Source: Symsagittifera roscoffensis (Eukaryota > Xenacoelomorpha > Acoela > Convolutidae). From it: a DNA stretch of 64,000 bases. Below the pieces are notes generated by a model. It was given only the letters and a program-made list of their open reading frames with translations. It was not told where the DNA came from and did not search any database. The stretch covers positions 33,455,651 to 33,519,650 of the forward strand of contig NC_087062.1 in assembly GCF_963678635.1 (NCBI RefSeq), given 5' to 3'. Position numbers and translations under genes: made by a program. Positions 46,387 to 59,035 of this stretch are shown piece by piece. Numbering within the stretch: the stretch's first letter is position 1; each line of letters opens with the position of its first letter.

Positions 46387-46594
46387 CGGGAAATCTGTAA
46401 TTGAACCCGAATCCGTTAGATTATGTTCATCCTGTAGGTCCCGTGGTTTGGTCGTGGATTCTTCCTCTCCCTGGGTTGTAGTCCACTGTTCCAGTGCGAT
46501 AAGAGTTCGATTAGCGGGAACAATTCTAATTGGGCACTCGTGAGTCTGATCCTCGAGTTGATCTCTATTTAGGTCCGTATTGTCTTCTAAAATC

Positions 46595-46897
46595 TCAGAT
46601 TTTTTTTTCAGTATTGGTTACGCCGGAATTAGGGTCGATTCCATTTGGGAAATGGGTTGTGTGTGAGTCTGAAATAAAGCGCTCTCTGGCTACATCCCTA
46701 CAAGGAAAACCGCCCGCTATCCATTCCCATTCGCTAGTATCCGAAATATCCGAAGGAATTAGCATGGATTCATCCGAAGCAAGGTAACCTGGAAGGGTTG
46801 ACGACTTCTTTGAGCGACGGGTTTGTCTTCTGGTTTGTTTGTAGGATGACCCCGATACGCGTTTCTTTGTCAGGTTGTCGGATGGGACCAGTTCCAC
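46595..46897 (-). pseudogene. pol C-terminal linker fragment
   Basis: A polar frame with a basic QTRRQTRRSKKS stretch and an acidic middle. No domain is seen. Its frame differs from the pieces on either side, implying frameshifts, unless it is a chance frame. Confidence 0.4.
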
Positions 46898-47127
46898 TTG
46901 TCTGCGAGTCCTATTCGTCGGCTTTTTTGTTTTTTGTCTTCGTCTTGAGCCCTACTGTTTCTGACCTACTTCAACATTAGGATTAGGAAAGTAAGGGAAT
47001 GAAATATTACCTTTAAAAAGTCTGGTTTTATTCGAGGTAGATATAGGAATCGCAATGTCGGATTTTCGAATTATTTTTCCGTCGGATAATTCTACTGTCG
47101 AGGTAGACGAATTTATTATTCTTTGGC

Positions 47128-47361
47128 TTAGTTCCTTATAGAAACAGTCTCGGTTGATGTTACCGTTAGTTTTCCGAAGGATTTTACTTTGAAGGGGCTT
47201 TTGATGGGTAATCTATTAGGCTTGATTTTCGAGGATGAGGCGTAGTCAGTGTCGTAGCCCTTTTCGGTCGGCGTTTGGTTCTTTTTCGCTACCAAATCGT
47301 CCTTGTAACCATCCTCTAGTCTATCATCCGCGTTCCAGTCTTTTGCCCGTTCCTTAGACAA
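47128..47361 (-). pseudogene. pol fragment directly after integrase
   Basis: It lies in the same frame as the integrase ORF, 18 bases after its stop. It is charged and has no recognisable domain. It is probably the continuation of Pol past a nonsense change. Confidence 0.4.
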
Positions 47362-47379
47362 TATAGACTTCCCTTTGTC

Positions 47380-48444
47380 TTAAATTCCAAAGGAAGGTTT
47401 ACCAGAAGCTAGTTGTTTCCAAATTGTATTTGGTTTTCTGTTATAGTGGATTTCGAATGGTGAACATTTAATTTTTGATTGGTAAGTTGAACGTAAATTC
47501 CTGATAATCTTTGAAACGGCGTTTTGCTGAGTACATTTTTGATGTTCTTTTGAAATAGCAAGTAGTTTGATTTTTACAGTGTGTACCAATTTTTCGACTA
47601 ATCCGTTGGAACGATGGTCGCCTACTGTACAAAATATTATTTTAATTTTGTTAGGATCACAGAATAATTTAAAATCTTGGCTTGTAAAGAAAGTAGCGTG
47701 GTCTACCCTTATTGAATACGGTATACCATGTAAAAATATGTAATCCTGTAAAAATTCGATAACTGTTTTTGTAGAGGTAGAAGATGTAGTTTTTGCCAAC
47801 GGGAATTTAGAAAATCTGTCGATGCAAAGTAATATATACTTGTTTGACCCCCAATAGGAATCCAAAGGACCAGCGAAATCTAGGTTAAGTTCTTCGTTTG
47901 GTTCCAATAATGAAGGAAGCTCACTAATTTGTGAATTTGGAATAACAGTTTTCAGATTCTTACCCGCCGATGTGCAATCTGAGCAATTTATTCCATGGAA
48001 GTAAAATTGCCTATTAATATGAGGCCACCAGATGTATTGGGCCAAATACTTCATTCCGAATTGGCGTGGATGAGTTTCGTGGAGGGTCTTCATCAATGCG
48101 TTTCTTAGGGTAAAAAGTATAACAAGTTTACCGTCCTTGTAAAGTAATCCGTCGGATTCGTGTAGATCTCTGGAGAAGTGTTTGAAATAAGGAGAATTTG
48201 CATTAATCTTCTCCACCTTATTTTGAAGTGCTTTAACAATTGGATTCAACATGGGGTCGTCTTCTGTCAAAAGCGCTACCAGCTTGGCGTTAAATAAAAT
48301 GTTCAAGTCCAAGGGTCGATCCGGCAACTTCAAGTTTTCGCGGTATTTTTTAACAAGATTAGCATGGTCAGGTAATAGCGGGTAATCTAAATCTACTGAA
48401 AAATTGCTAGTGGAGGGATTAATTACAATTTTCTTATAATTCAT
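47380..48444 (-). pseudogene. pol: integrase region of the second element (354 codons)
   Basis: It carries a His/His/Cys/Cys finger (HETHPRQFGMKYL through CSDC), then the catalytic core with LDFAGPL (Asp), IRVDHATFFTS (Asp) and NGLVEK (Glu), followed by a C-terminal part with SPFEIHYNRKP. The core residues remain, but the ORF is not in frame with RT/RNase H upstream, so the element as a whole is not intact. Confidence 0.85.
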
Positions 48445-48553
48445 ATTAACAGTATCTACAATTTTCTTAATCTACAGGTGAGTTAATTAATCTACAATTA
48501 AGAATTAAAAAGTAAAAAAAATGCGGAATTAGAAATAGAAATAATTATTGTGT

Positions 48554-49705
48554 TTATTTTAGAATAATCCGTTGGAATGCAATTTGAAGTAAAAAAAATT
48601 CCGTTCTTTTGTGATTAAAGGAACAAATTGGGGAAGTCGAGTTAATAAGTTTTAGTAATGACGCTTTTAGGTAATTACGTAATAAAACGTAATTGGAATT
48701 TTCCAGATTAGAGCCAATGGCTGAGCAGGTAATTCTTTGTTTCTCCGACGGAATAATTGATTTGTTAATCTTATTAATATTTTCTCCAAATTCCTCGTCG
48801 TAATGAGATATTGGGAAGGCTTTTCCAGATGGAATCCTAGAAATAAGGTCGGTGAAGCACATATCCTTTCCTGCTAGATAATTGATTGAAAAAATGAAAG
48901 GTAACAATCTGTCTACCCATCTTGTTAATCTACTATGATATGTTTTATTTCCGTGATTTGGTGATAGAGCGGACAATAGAGTTTTGTGGTCAGTAATAAC
49001 TTCGAATTCCGATCCGTAAAGGTAATTCTTGTAATGTTCCACGGCCCATACGACCCCTAACATTTCGAGCTCGTTCGTAGAATAATTTGACTCGTGTGGG
49101 TTTAAAAAGCGAGAGGCAAAAGAAATTGTTTTCCAGTCGTTCCCGTGGAGTTGTTTGAAAGAAGCTCCCAGACCATTGTGTGACGCGTCCGTTTTCACTC
49201 TAGTGCTGCGTTTTACGTCAAAATGGGTATTCTCTGCTAGATTTGCAATTTCTTGTTTATTTTTTTTTTCAAACGCTTTTGTATGGTCGTCACTCCATTG
49301 GAATATCGATTTCTTATTAAGAAGCGGACGAAGCGGACTTCCTAAAGAAGCTAAATTTGGAACAAATTTGATGTACTGGTTTACAGAACCAAAAAATGAT
49401 CGTAGTTCTTTCAAGTTTTTTGGAATAGGTAAGTCTTTTATTGCTTTCGATTTGTCGAATAAAGGTATAATTCCTGATTTTGAGATTTTGAATCCCAACC
49501 GTTCTATTTCTTTTTGAAAGAATTTACATTTTAACCATTTTACCGCGAAGTTATAATCGTCCGGAAAGGATAAATTTTTTAACACAATGTTCTCGTGGTC
49601 TAAAAATGTTCCTTTGGAAGCAATTAAAATGTCGTCTAAGTAACAGTTGGTAAAAGGGATAGAACCTAACGTAGAATCCATCACTCTTTGAAATTCGTTA
49701 GGCAT
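48554..49705 (-). pseudogene. pol: RT (C-terminal part) and RNase H region
   Basis: It contains MPNEFQRVMDSTL, the RT active-site YLDDILIASKG, the thumb-like SFFGSVNQYIKF, and RNase H with KTDASHNGLGA, NELEMLGVVWAVEHY and TDHKTLL. The N-terminal half of RT is in another frame, separated by a one-base slip in a T run near 49733-49738. Confidence 0.9.
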
Positions 49706-49728
49706 ATCCTCTAGGCCGTAAAAGCCTG

Positions 49729-49917
49729 TTAAAAATTGTAAGTACCGGTAATATCACCGCCCATGATACTAAAGTTGCATTGGTTACTAGTAAATTTATC
49801 TAATGCGAGTTGAATGTATGCATTTTTTAAGTCTAAGTTAGTAAACCACACTTCTCCAACGGAATCATTAGCGATTTGCGCCGCGACGTTGTATACTAGC
49901 TCGTGGATGTTCGGCAC
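49729..49917 (-). pseudogene. pol: RT N-terminal fragment
   Basis: The text VWFTNLDLKNAYIQLALD is the RT motif that carries the first catalytic Asp. It continues upstream on the minus strand through NIHELVY and LALDSKF to a TGA at 49993-49995, a nonsense change inside RT. Confidence 0.85.
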
Positions 49918-50338
49918 TTGGTATTTGTTCTTGTAAATCTGTTTATTTATAAACTTTGAATCTAAAGCTAACTTGATAGATTTGTCTTTTTTTCAAGTAA
50001 TGACTATTGGGCTAATAAAACGGTCTTCGTCACAGTTTTCTAGTTTTTTAATATGTCCCTCGTCTTTTAATCTATCGAGTTCTGTCTTGACAGAGTCCAG
50101 TGAGTGAAGGGGAACTCGTTTTCCCTTTAGTTGGATTGGTTTTAAGGGTTCGTGAAAATGAGTGATTTTCGTCTGGTTTTTAATTTTCCCAATCCAAAAG
50201 GAATAAACCCAAGGAATAAATTTTTGAATGTTTTTGATATGTTTAGAATTTCCCTATCTTTGTCTGTTTGGGAGATGGAATTTATTGACTTACACTGTTT
50301 GTTAGTCTGGAAATGCGGGAAATGTTTCTGAGAGACTT

Positions 50339-50974
50339 CTATCCCCACTTATTGTCATTTCCTAGGATATTTCTCTCGTGTCCTTCGGTCAAAAAGAAAT
50401 GACAGTCGTTGTTTGACCAGCCGTTTGAGAAGATCGAGAGTGTCATCTTTCCAGAAATGTTTTTGGCGTTATCTGTGAATCCACAATAAAGGTCTTTGGT
50501 TGCCTTATCGACCGGATAAATTTTCAAGTAAGGGTCACGTAATTTCAATTCATGTAGTACGTTTTTCTCGAGGAAGCTGACCGGGCTAGCCGAATCCACT
50601 TGGATATTTAAAATTACTTGGTTTTCTTTTCCGAGTCCAATATTCAATAATTTCTTCAATTCTTTTCCATCTTCGCCGAAAATCTTAGTTACATTTAATA
50701 CAGAATAAACGTCGTTTTCGCTTTGTCCAGATTCCGACCTTGCGTCTATGACGCCACAACATTCTCTATCCATGTGCTCAGTATTTACATCCGGAATATC
50801 CGACGGATTAAAGTCTGTATTATCTACAATTTGAGTATTTACAATGTTTACATTTTTACGACGAGATCTACAAAGTCTGGTAAAATGACCTTTAAATTTA
50901 CAAGAAGTACAAGTAGTGTCCTTTGCTGGGCAAACTGCTAGGTGGCCTTTCGAGAAGATTCCGCCGCACTTCAT
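50339..50974 (-). pseudogene. nucleocapsid and protease region
   Basis: A canonical zinc knuckle CTSCKFKGHFTRLC follows a Cys/His cluster that begins upstream of the ATG. The protease motif is QVDSASPVSFL, where the usual Gly after Asp-Ser is Ala. A TAA at 50987-50989 in the same frame separates it from the gag frame at 50990-51187. Confidence 0.75.
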
Positions 50975-50986
50975 ACAGTTGTTGCT

Positions 50987-51638
50987 TTATTCGATGTTGA
51001 GAGTTGGTTTTCTTTTGACGTTAAAATGGCTGTTTGATTTATGTACGGATGATCCGTTGGATTTAAAATTGTTTGTTAGCTTTAGGTGGTTTAAAATTCC
51101 CTTTTCGTCTATAAGTGCTTCATTTAGTGCTTCGCGTGGGGGAAGGGTTTCTGTTAGCAAATTTCTTTGGATGTCGTAGTTTTCCATGTTGTTTATGAAA
51201 ATGTCTCGTATTCACTCTTCTTCTCCTGCGGTTATATCGCACTTCTTTGCCATTTCAGCTAGGGCACCCCAAAATTGTTCGAGCGATTCTCTGTCCCGTT
51301 GTTTTCGGTTTAACAATTTATGGCGTTCGAATGAGACATTTGTCTTTCTTACGAAAGCGATCGCTAGAGAATCCCAGAATTCTTTTAAAAGAGATTTGTA
51401 AGACTTTCACCTTGGTAAACTTTTGTCCGAAGATCCTTTTTCCTTCGTTTCCCAGTTTTAGATATAGAACCGAACGTAATTTTTTATCAGCTTCTTCTAG
51501 TCGCATTCCATTTAATTTTTTAGTTTCAGATTTGATCAAGGCTGATTCCTCTTCGTCGTATCGTCTTTGTTCCTGGGTATTTCTCTCCATTCTCGAGCGT
51601 CTTTGGGAATCTGTTTCTCCATCCGTCGGATTTTCCAA
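50987..51638 (-). pseudogene. gag remnants
   Basis: Two open pieces (51318-51638 and 50987-51187) in different frames are charged and helix-rich (RRYDEEESALIKSETKKL; REALNEALIDEKGILNHL). Position alone, between the 5' LTR and the nucleocapsid, identifies them as gag. Frame changes between them show decay. Confidence 0.6.
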
Positions 51639-51807
51639 ATTTGGAGGTTGAGGGTGATGTCTCTCCGAAGGATTTAGTAAATTTTCTATATCTATGTTCT
51701 CTTTAGCAATTATAGCTAATTGAAACAGATCACTCTAGTCTTCCCAGGGAATGGGGGGTCTACAGTATGGTTTTGCCAAAATGAAGGTGTTCCTCTCACG
51801 TTAGATT

Positions 51808-51825
51808 CGTTATTTGACTGCGCCA
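51808..51825 (-). other. primer-binding site of the second element
   Basis: On the minus strand TGGCGCAGTCAAATAACG follows the LTR with no gap. TGG matches a tRNA CCA end. I cannot name the tRNA. Confidence 0.65.
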
Positions 51826-52040
51826 TGATAAAATGTTACTTTGTTGTAGCTAATTCTAAGATAAAACTATTAAAAAGAATAAGAATTAAGATGAATTAGT
51901 CGGTAAGTTAAAACATTAAAACAATGAGAGATCATTCTCTCCGCCGGAGAGAATGGCCAATGAAGGTCATAAAGGACTGACCTGTTAATTAAAACTAAAT
52001 ACGTTTTGCAATAAATGCAAAATATGATGCAATCACAACA
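51826..52040 (-). repeat. 5' LTR of the second element (215 bp)
   Basis: Same length as the 3' LTR, with six substitutions between them (about 2.8 percent). Direct flank GAATT follows at 52041-52045. Confidence 0.95.
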
Positions 52041-53010
52041 GAATTAGAAAAAGAGATTATAATTGACTAATAATTGAACTTTAAAAAAATATTTCTTAGG
52101 TCAAAAACTTTTTTTGGTCTGAAAGTCAAAACATGCTCAAACACTGATTGAGAAGGACAAAATATAAAGTGAGCACCTCAACCCGGAAAACAAAGACAAC
52201 TAATTGTTGCAATTATGCATAGTTCTTGACTTTGTGAGTTATGACTGACCTTAAATTATAGACTCTCTGTTGTGATTACTGTTCCAACTTCAAAGAAAGT
52301 GCGGAAGATATTTGTGCGAGGTTTTTTTTCAATTCAGACCATTTTTAAAAATAAATTGAGAGCCTGCAGGGATCAATCCTGAAATATTCGGATTGTCTAG
52401 TACATTATGTTGTACTTCCTCGAATTGGGTTGAAAATAGCTCGATTAATACTTGTTAGTTTCAATACAGGAAGTATTCATGCATGGCGACATATCCTCCT
52501 CTCATAATTGTTCCAAATCAAACAGGCAAACTAATCGGACAAAATTATTCGACTCAATTTTTTGCGCTTCATACTGGGCAGTCCGATTATTATATGCCAC
52601 GGTACTTAAGTTCAAGCGTTGGTCTTGGAGAGAACAAAGAGCGAACAGAAGAGGGCATTGATTTATCTCGCAAATTAACTTTCTGGTCACAAAACTCGTC
52701 GAGACGGCAAAGAAGAGGGGAAAAGTTTCTGTCAGGAGAATCGTAGACAGCTCCAAACAAGAACATAAAACGGAAGAGGCAGCTCACCCACTGGATGACC
52801 ATTATTAAGACTTCAAGAATATATGACAACTTACACTACGATACACAGGAGAAGGATATGATAAACCAAGACCAAGAAAAGCTGAGTAATCAGGAATCTA
52901 GATGAACGAACTGCAGTCAGCTCGGGGACAAACAAAAACTCTATAACTCTTTAAGCATTTATCTTTTATTACCTTCACAAAGAAACTTAGCCTACAGATG
53001 GGAATACCCG
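52041..53010. other. non-coding interval with a dispersed repeat
   Basis: The part at about 52275-52400 matches 13455-13570. No gene is supported; short overlapping ORFs on both strands near 52450-52830 have no domain. Confidence 0.45.
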
Positions 53011-54244
53011 GGTCGCGACCAAAACATCTATGTTTCGACCAAGTTCGACAAAGCAAGATATGTTTCGACCGCAGCGAGCAAAACATCTATGTTTCGACCA
53101 AGTTCGACCAAGCGAGATATGTTTCGATCGGCACGACCACAAAACTTTATGTTTTGACCAAGTTCAACCAAGCAAGATACGTTTCGACCGGCGCGACCAA
53201 AAAATCTATGTTTCGACCGAGTTCCACCAAGCGAGATACGTTTCGATCGGCGCGATCAAAACATCTAGGTTTCGACCAAGTTCCACCAAGCGAGATACGT
53301 TTCGACCGGCGCGACCAAAACATTTATGTTCCGACCAAGTTCGACCAAGCGAGATACGTTTCGACCGGCGCAACCAAAACTTCTAAATTTCGACCAAGTT
53401 CGACCAAGCGAGATATGTTTCGATCGGCACGACCACAAACTTCTTTGTTTCGACCAGGTTCCACCAAGCGAGATAGGTTTCGACCGGCGCGAGAAAAACA
53501 TCTATGTTTCGACCAAGTTCGACCAAGCGAGATATGTTTCGTTCGGCACGACCACAATTTTCTATGTTTCGACCAGGTTCGACCAAGCGAAATACGTTTT
53601 GACCCGCGCGACCAGAACATCTATGTTTCGACCGAGTTCGATCAAGCGAGATACGTTTTGATGGGCACGACCACAAAGTTCTATGTCTTGACCAAGTTCA
53701 ACCAAGCGAGATACGTTTCGACCGGAGCGACCAAAATATCTATGTTTCGACCAAATACGACCAAGAGAGATACGTTTTGACCAGCGCGACCAAAACAACT
53801 AGATTTCGACCAAGTTCAACCAAGCGAGATACGTTCCGACCGGCGCGACCAAAAGATCTAGGTTTCGACCAAGTTCAACCAAGCGAGATACGTTCCGACC
53901 GGCGCGACCAAAACAACTAGGTTTCGACCTAGTTCAACCAAGCGAGATAAGTTCCGACCGGCGCGACCAAAACAACTAGATTTCGACCAAGTTCAACCAA
54001 GCGAGATGCTTTCCGACCGGCGCGACCAAAATTCTAAATTTCGACCAAGTTCGACCAAGCGAGATATGTTTCGATCGGCACGACCACAGACTTCTTTGTT
54101 TCGACCAGGTTCCACCAAGCGAGATAGGTTTCCATCGGCACGACCACAAACTTCTATGTTTCGACTAAGTTCGACCAAGCGAGATATGTTTCGATCGGCA
54201 CGATCAAAACATCTAGGCTTAGACCAAGTTCAACTAAGCGAGGT

Positions 54245-56000
54245 ATGTTTCGATCGGCGCGACCAAAACAACTAGATTTCGACCAAGTTCAACCAAGCGA
54301 GATACTTTCCGACCGGCGCGACCAAAATTCTAAATTTCGACCAAGTTCGACCAAGCGAGATATGTTTCGATCGGCGCGACCAAAAACATCTATGTTTCGA
54401 CCAAGTTCGACCAAGCGAGATATGTTTCGTTCGGCACGACCACAATTTTCTATGTTTCGACCAGGTTCGACCAAGCGAGATACGTTTTGACCCGCGCGAC
54501 CAAAACATCTATGTTTTGACCGAGTTCGATCAAGCGAGATACGTTTTGATCGGCACGACCACAAAGTTCTATGTCTTGACCAAGTTCAACCAAGCGAGAT
54601 ACGTTTCGACCGGAGCGAACAAAATATCTATGCTTCGACCAAATACGACCAAGAGAGATACGTTTTGACCAGCGCGACCAAAACAAATAGATTTCGACCT
54701 AGTTCAACCAAGCGAGATACGTTTCGACCGGCGCGACCAAAACAACTAGATTTCGACCAAGTTCAACCAAGCGAGATACGTTCCGACCGGCGCGACCAAA
54801 ACAACTAGATTCCGATCAAGTTCAACCAAGCGAGATACGTTCCGACCGGCGCGACCAAAACAACTAGGTTTCGACCTAGTTCAACCCAGCGAGATACGTT
54901 CCGACCGGCGCGACTAAAACATCTAGGTTTCGACCAAGTTCAACCAAGCGAGATACGTTCCGACCGGCGCGACCAAAACAACTAGGTTTCGACCTAGTTC
55001 AACCAAGCGAGATAAGTTCCGACCGGCGCGACCAAAACAACTAGATTTCGACCAAGTTCAACCAAGCGAGATATGTTTCGATCGGCACGACCACAGACTT
55101 CTTTGTTTCGACCAGGTTCCACCAAGCGAGATAGGTTTCCATCGGCACGACCACAAACTTCTTTGTTTCGACTAAGTTCGACCAAGCGAGATATGTTTCG
55201 ATCGGCACGATCAAAACATCTAGGTTTAGACCAAGTTCAACTAAGCGAGGTATGTTTCGATCGGCGCGACCAAAACAACTAGATTTCGACCAAGTTCAAC
55301 CAAGCGAGATACTTTCCGACCGGCGCGACCAAAATTCTAAATTTCGACCAAGTTCGACCAAGCGAGATATGTTTCGATCGGCGCGACCAAAAACATCTAT
55401 GTTTCGACCAAGTTCGACCAAGCGAGATATGTTTCGTTCGGCACGACCACAATTTTCTATGTTTCGACCAGGTTCGACCAAGCGAGATACGTTTTGACCC
55501 GCGCGACCAAAACATCTATGTTTTGACCGAGTTCGATCAAGCGAGATACGTTTTGATCGGCACGACCACAAAGTTCTATGTCTTGACCAAGTTCAACCAA
55601 GCGAGATACGTTTCGACCGGAGCGAACAAAATATCTATGCTTCGACCAAATACGACCAAGAGAGATACGTTTTGACCAGCGCGACCAAAACAAATAGATT
55701 TCGACCTAGTTCAACCAAGCGAGATACGTTTCGACCGGCGCGACCAAAACAACTAGATTTCGACCAAGTTCAACCAAGCGAGATACGTTCCGACCGGCGC
55801 GACCAAAACAACTAGATTCCGATCAAGTTCAACCAAGCGAGATACGTTCCGACCGGCGCGACCAAAACAACTAGGTTTCGACCTAGTTCAACCCAGCGAG
55901 ATACGTTCCGACCGGCGCGACTAAAACATCTAGGTTTCGACCAAGTTCAACCAAGCGAGATACGTTTCGACCGGCGCGACCAAAACATCTATGTTTTGAC
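54245..56000. repeat. higher-order satellite block, period 1007 bp
   Basis: Text at about 54245-54960 recurs at about 55252-55965 nearly unchanged, including rare variants such as GAACAAAATATCTATGC. The shift is 1007 bp (17 units plus 4). Confidence 0.85.
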
Positions 56001-59000
56001 TAAGTTCGTCCCAGCGAGATATGTTTTGACCGGCGCGATCAAAACATCTAGGTTTGGACCAAGTTCGACTAAGCGAGGTATGTTTCGATCGACACGACCA
56101 TGAACTTCTATGTTTCGACGAAGTTCGACCAGGTGAGATACGTTTCGACCGGCGCGACCAAAACATCTATGTTTCGACCAAGTTCGACCAAGCTAGATAC
56201 GTTTCGACCGGCGTGACCAAAAAGTTTAAGTTTTGACCAAGTTCGACCAAGTTTGACCAAGTTCGACCAAGTTTGACCAAGCGAGATACGTTTGGACCGA
56301 CGCGACAAAAACATCTAAGTTTCGACCAAGTTCGACAAAGCGAGATATGTTTCGATCGGCACGACCACAAACTTCTATGTTTCGACTAATTTCCACCAAG
56401 CGAGATACGCTTCGACCGGCACGACCACAAACTTCTTTGTTTCGACTAGTTTCCACCAAGCCAGATAGATTTTGACCGGAGCGACCAAAATATCTATGTT
56501 TTGACCAAGTTCGACCAAGAGAGATACGTTTCGACCGGTGCGACCAAAACATCTAGGCTTGGACCAAGTTCCAATAAGCAAGGTTTGTTTCGACCGGCAC
56601 GACCAAAACATTTATGTTTCGACCAAGTTCGACCAAGCGAGATACGTTTCGACCGGCGCAACCAAAATTTTTATGTTTTGACCAAGTTCAACCAAGTTTA
56701 ACCAAGCGAGATACGTTTCGATCGGCGCGATCAAAACATCTAGGTTTCGACCAAGTTCAACCAAGCAAGATACGTTTTGATCGGCGCGATCAAAACATCT
56801 AGGTTTCGACCAAGTTCCACCAAGCGAGATACGTTTCGACCGGCGCGACCAAAACTTCTAAATTTCGACCAAGTTCGACCAAGCGAGATATGTTTCGATC
56901 GGCACGACCACAAACTTCTTTGTTTCGACCAGGTTCCACGAAGGGAGATAGGTTTCGACCGGCGCGACCAAAAACATCTATGTTTCCACCAAGTTCGACC
57001 AAGCGAGATATGTTTCGATCGGCACGACGACAATTTTCTATGTTTCGACCAGGTTCGACCAAGCGAGATACGTTTTGACCCGCGCGACCAAAACATCTAT
57101 ATTTCGACCAAGTTCGATCAAGCGAGATAAGTTTTAATCGGCTCGACCACAAAGTTCTATGTCTTGACCAAGTTCAACCAAGCGAGATACGTTTCGACCG
57201 GAGCGACCAAAATATCTATGTTTCGACCAAATACGACCAAGAGAGATACGCTTTGACCAGCGCGAACAAAACAACTAGGTTTCGACCTAGTGCAACCAAG
57301 CGAGATACGTTCCGACCGGCGCGACCAAAACATCTAGGTTTCGACCAAGTTCAACCAAGCGAGATACGTTTCGACAGGCGCGACCAAAACATCTATGTTT
57401 TGACTAAGTTCGACCAAGCGAGATACGTTTTGACCGGCGCGATCAAAACATCCAGGTTTGGACCACGTTCGACTAAGCGAGGTATGTTTCGATCGGCGCG
57501 ACCAAAACATCCATGTTTCGACCAAGTTCGACCAAGCTAGATATGTTTCGACCGGCGTGACCAAAAAGTTTATGTTTCGACCAAGTTTGACCAAGTTTGA
57601 CCAAGAGAGATACCTTTTGACCGGCGCGACCAAAACATCTATGTTTTGACTAAGTTCGACCAAGCGAGATACGTTTTGACCGGCGCGACAAAAACATCTA
57701 GGCTTGGACCAAGTTCGACTAGGCTAGGTTTGTTTCTACCGGCACGACCAAAACATTTATGTTTCGACCAAGTTCGACCAAGCGAGATACGTTTCGACCA
57801 GCGCAACCAAAACTTTTATGTTTTGACCAAGTTCGACCAAGTTTAACCAAGCGAGAGACGTTTCGTCCTGCGCGACCAAAACAACTAGGTTTCGACCAAG
57901 TTCAACCAAGCGAGATACGTTTCGACCGGCGCGACCAAAACAACTAGATTTCGACCAAGTTCAGCCAAGCGAGATACGTTCCGACCGGCGCGACCAAAAC
58001 AACTAGGTTTCGACCTAGTTCAACCAAGCGACATACGTTCCGACCGGCGCGACTAAAACAACTAGATTTCGACCAAGTTCAACCAAGCGAGATACGTTCC
58101 GACCGGCGCGACCAAAACTTCTAAATTTCGACCAAGTTCGACCAAGCGAGTTATGTTTCGATCGGCACGACCACAAAATTCTGTGTTTCGACTAGTTTCC
58201 ACCAAGCCAGATAGATTTCGACCGGAGCGACCAAAATATCTATGTTTTGACCAAGTTCGACCAAGAGAGATGCGTTTCGACCGGTGCGACTAAAACATCT
58301 AGGCTTGGACCAAGTTCGACTAGGCGAGGTTTGTTTCGACCGGCACGACCAAAACATTTATGTTTCGACCAAGTTCGACCAAGCGAGATACGTTTCGACC
58401 GGCGCAACCAAAACTTTTATGTTTTGACCAAGTTCGACCAAGTTTAACCAAGCGAGAGACGTTTCGACCTGCGCGACCAAAACAACTAGGTTTCGACCAA
58501 ATTCAACCAAGCTAGATACGTTTCGACCGGCGCGACCAAAACATTTATGTTTCGAATGTTTCGACCAAGTTCGGCCAAGCGGGATACGTTTCGACCGGCG
58601 CGACCAAAACTTTTATGTTTTGACCAAGTTCGACCAAGTTTAACCAAGCGAGATACGTTTTGACCTGCGCGACCAAAACAACTAGGTTTCGACCAAGTTC
58701 AACCAAGCGAGATACGTTTCGACCGGCGCGACCAAAACATCTATGTTTCGACCAAGTTCGACCAAGCGAGATACGTTTTGATCGGAGCGACCGAAATATC
58801 TATGTTTTGACCAAGTTCGACCAAGAGAGATACGTTTCGACCGGTGCGACTAAAACATCTAGGCTTGGACCAAGTTCGACTAGGTGAGGTTTGTTTCGAC
58901 CGGCACGACCAAAACATTTATGTTTCGACCAAGTTCGACCAAGCGAGATACGTTTCGACCGGCGCAACCAAAACAACTAGGTTTCGACCAAATTCAACCA

Positions 59001-59035
59001 AGCGAGATACGTTTCGACCGGCGCGACCAAAACAT

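Larger units (their letters stand above)
45252..52040 (-). mobile_element. broken Ty3/gypsy-class LTR retroelement (6.8 kb, minus strand)
   Basis: LTRs of 215 bp (45252-45466 and 51826-52040) differ at six positions by my count. GAATT flanks both ends (45247-45251 and 52041-52045). Read on the minus strand the order is gag, zinc knuckles, protease, RT, RNase H, integrase and a polar C-terminal region. Stops and frame changes break gag, RT and the RT-integrase boundary. It is distinct from the large element in LTR, primer site and protein sequence, and has no envelope-like ORF. Confidence 0.93.

Noticed and set aside
46304-46980. Plus-strand ORFs across the second element
   Set aside because: They are shadows of the minus-strand pol region.
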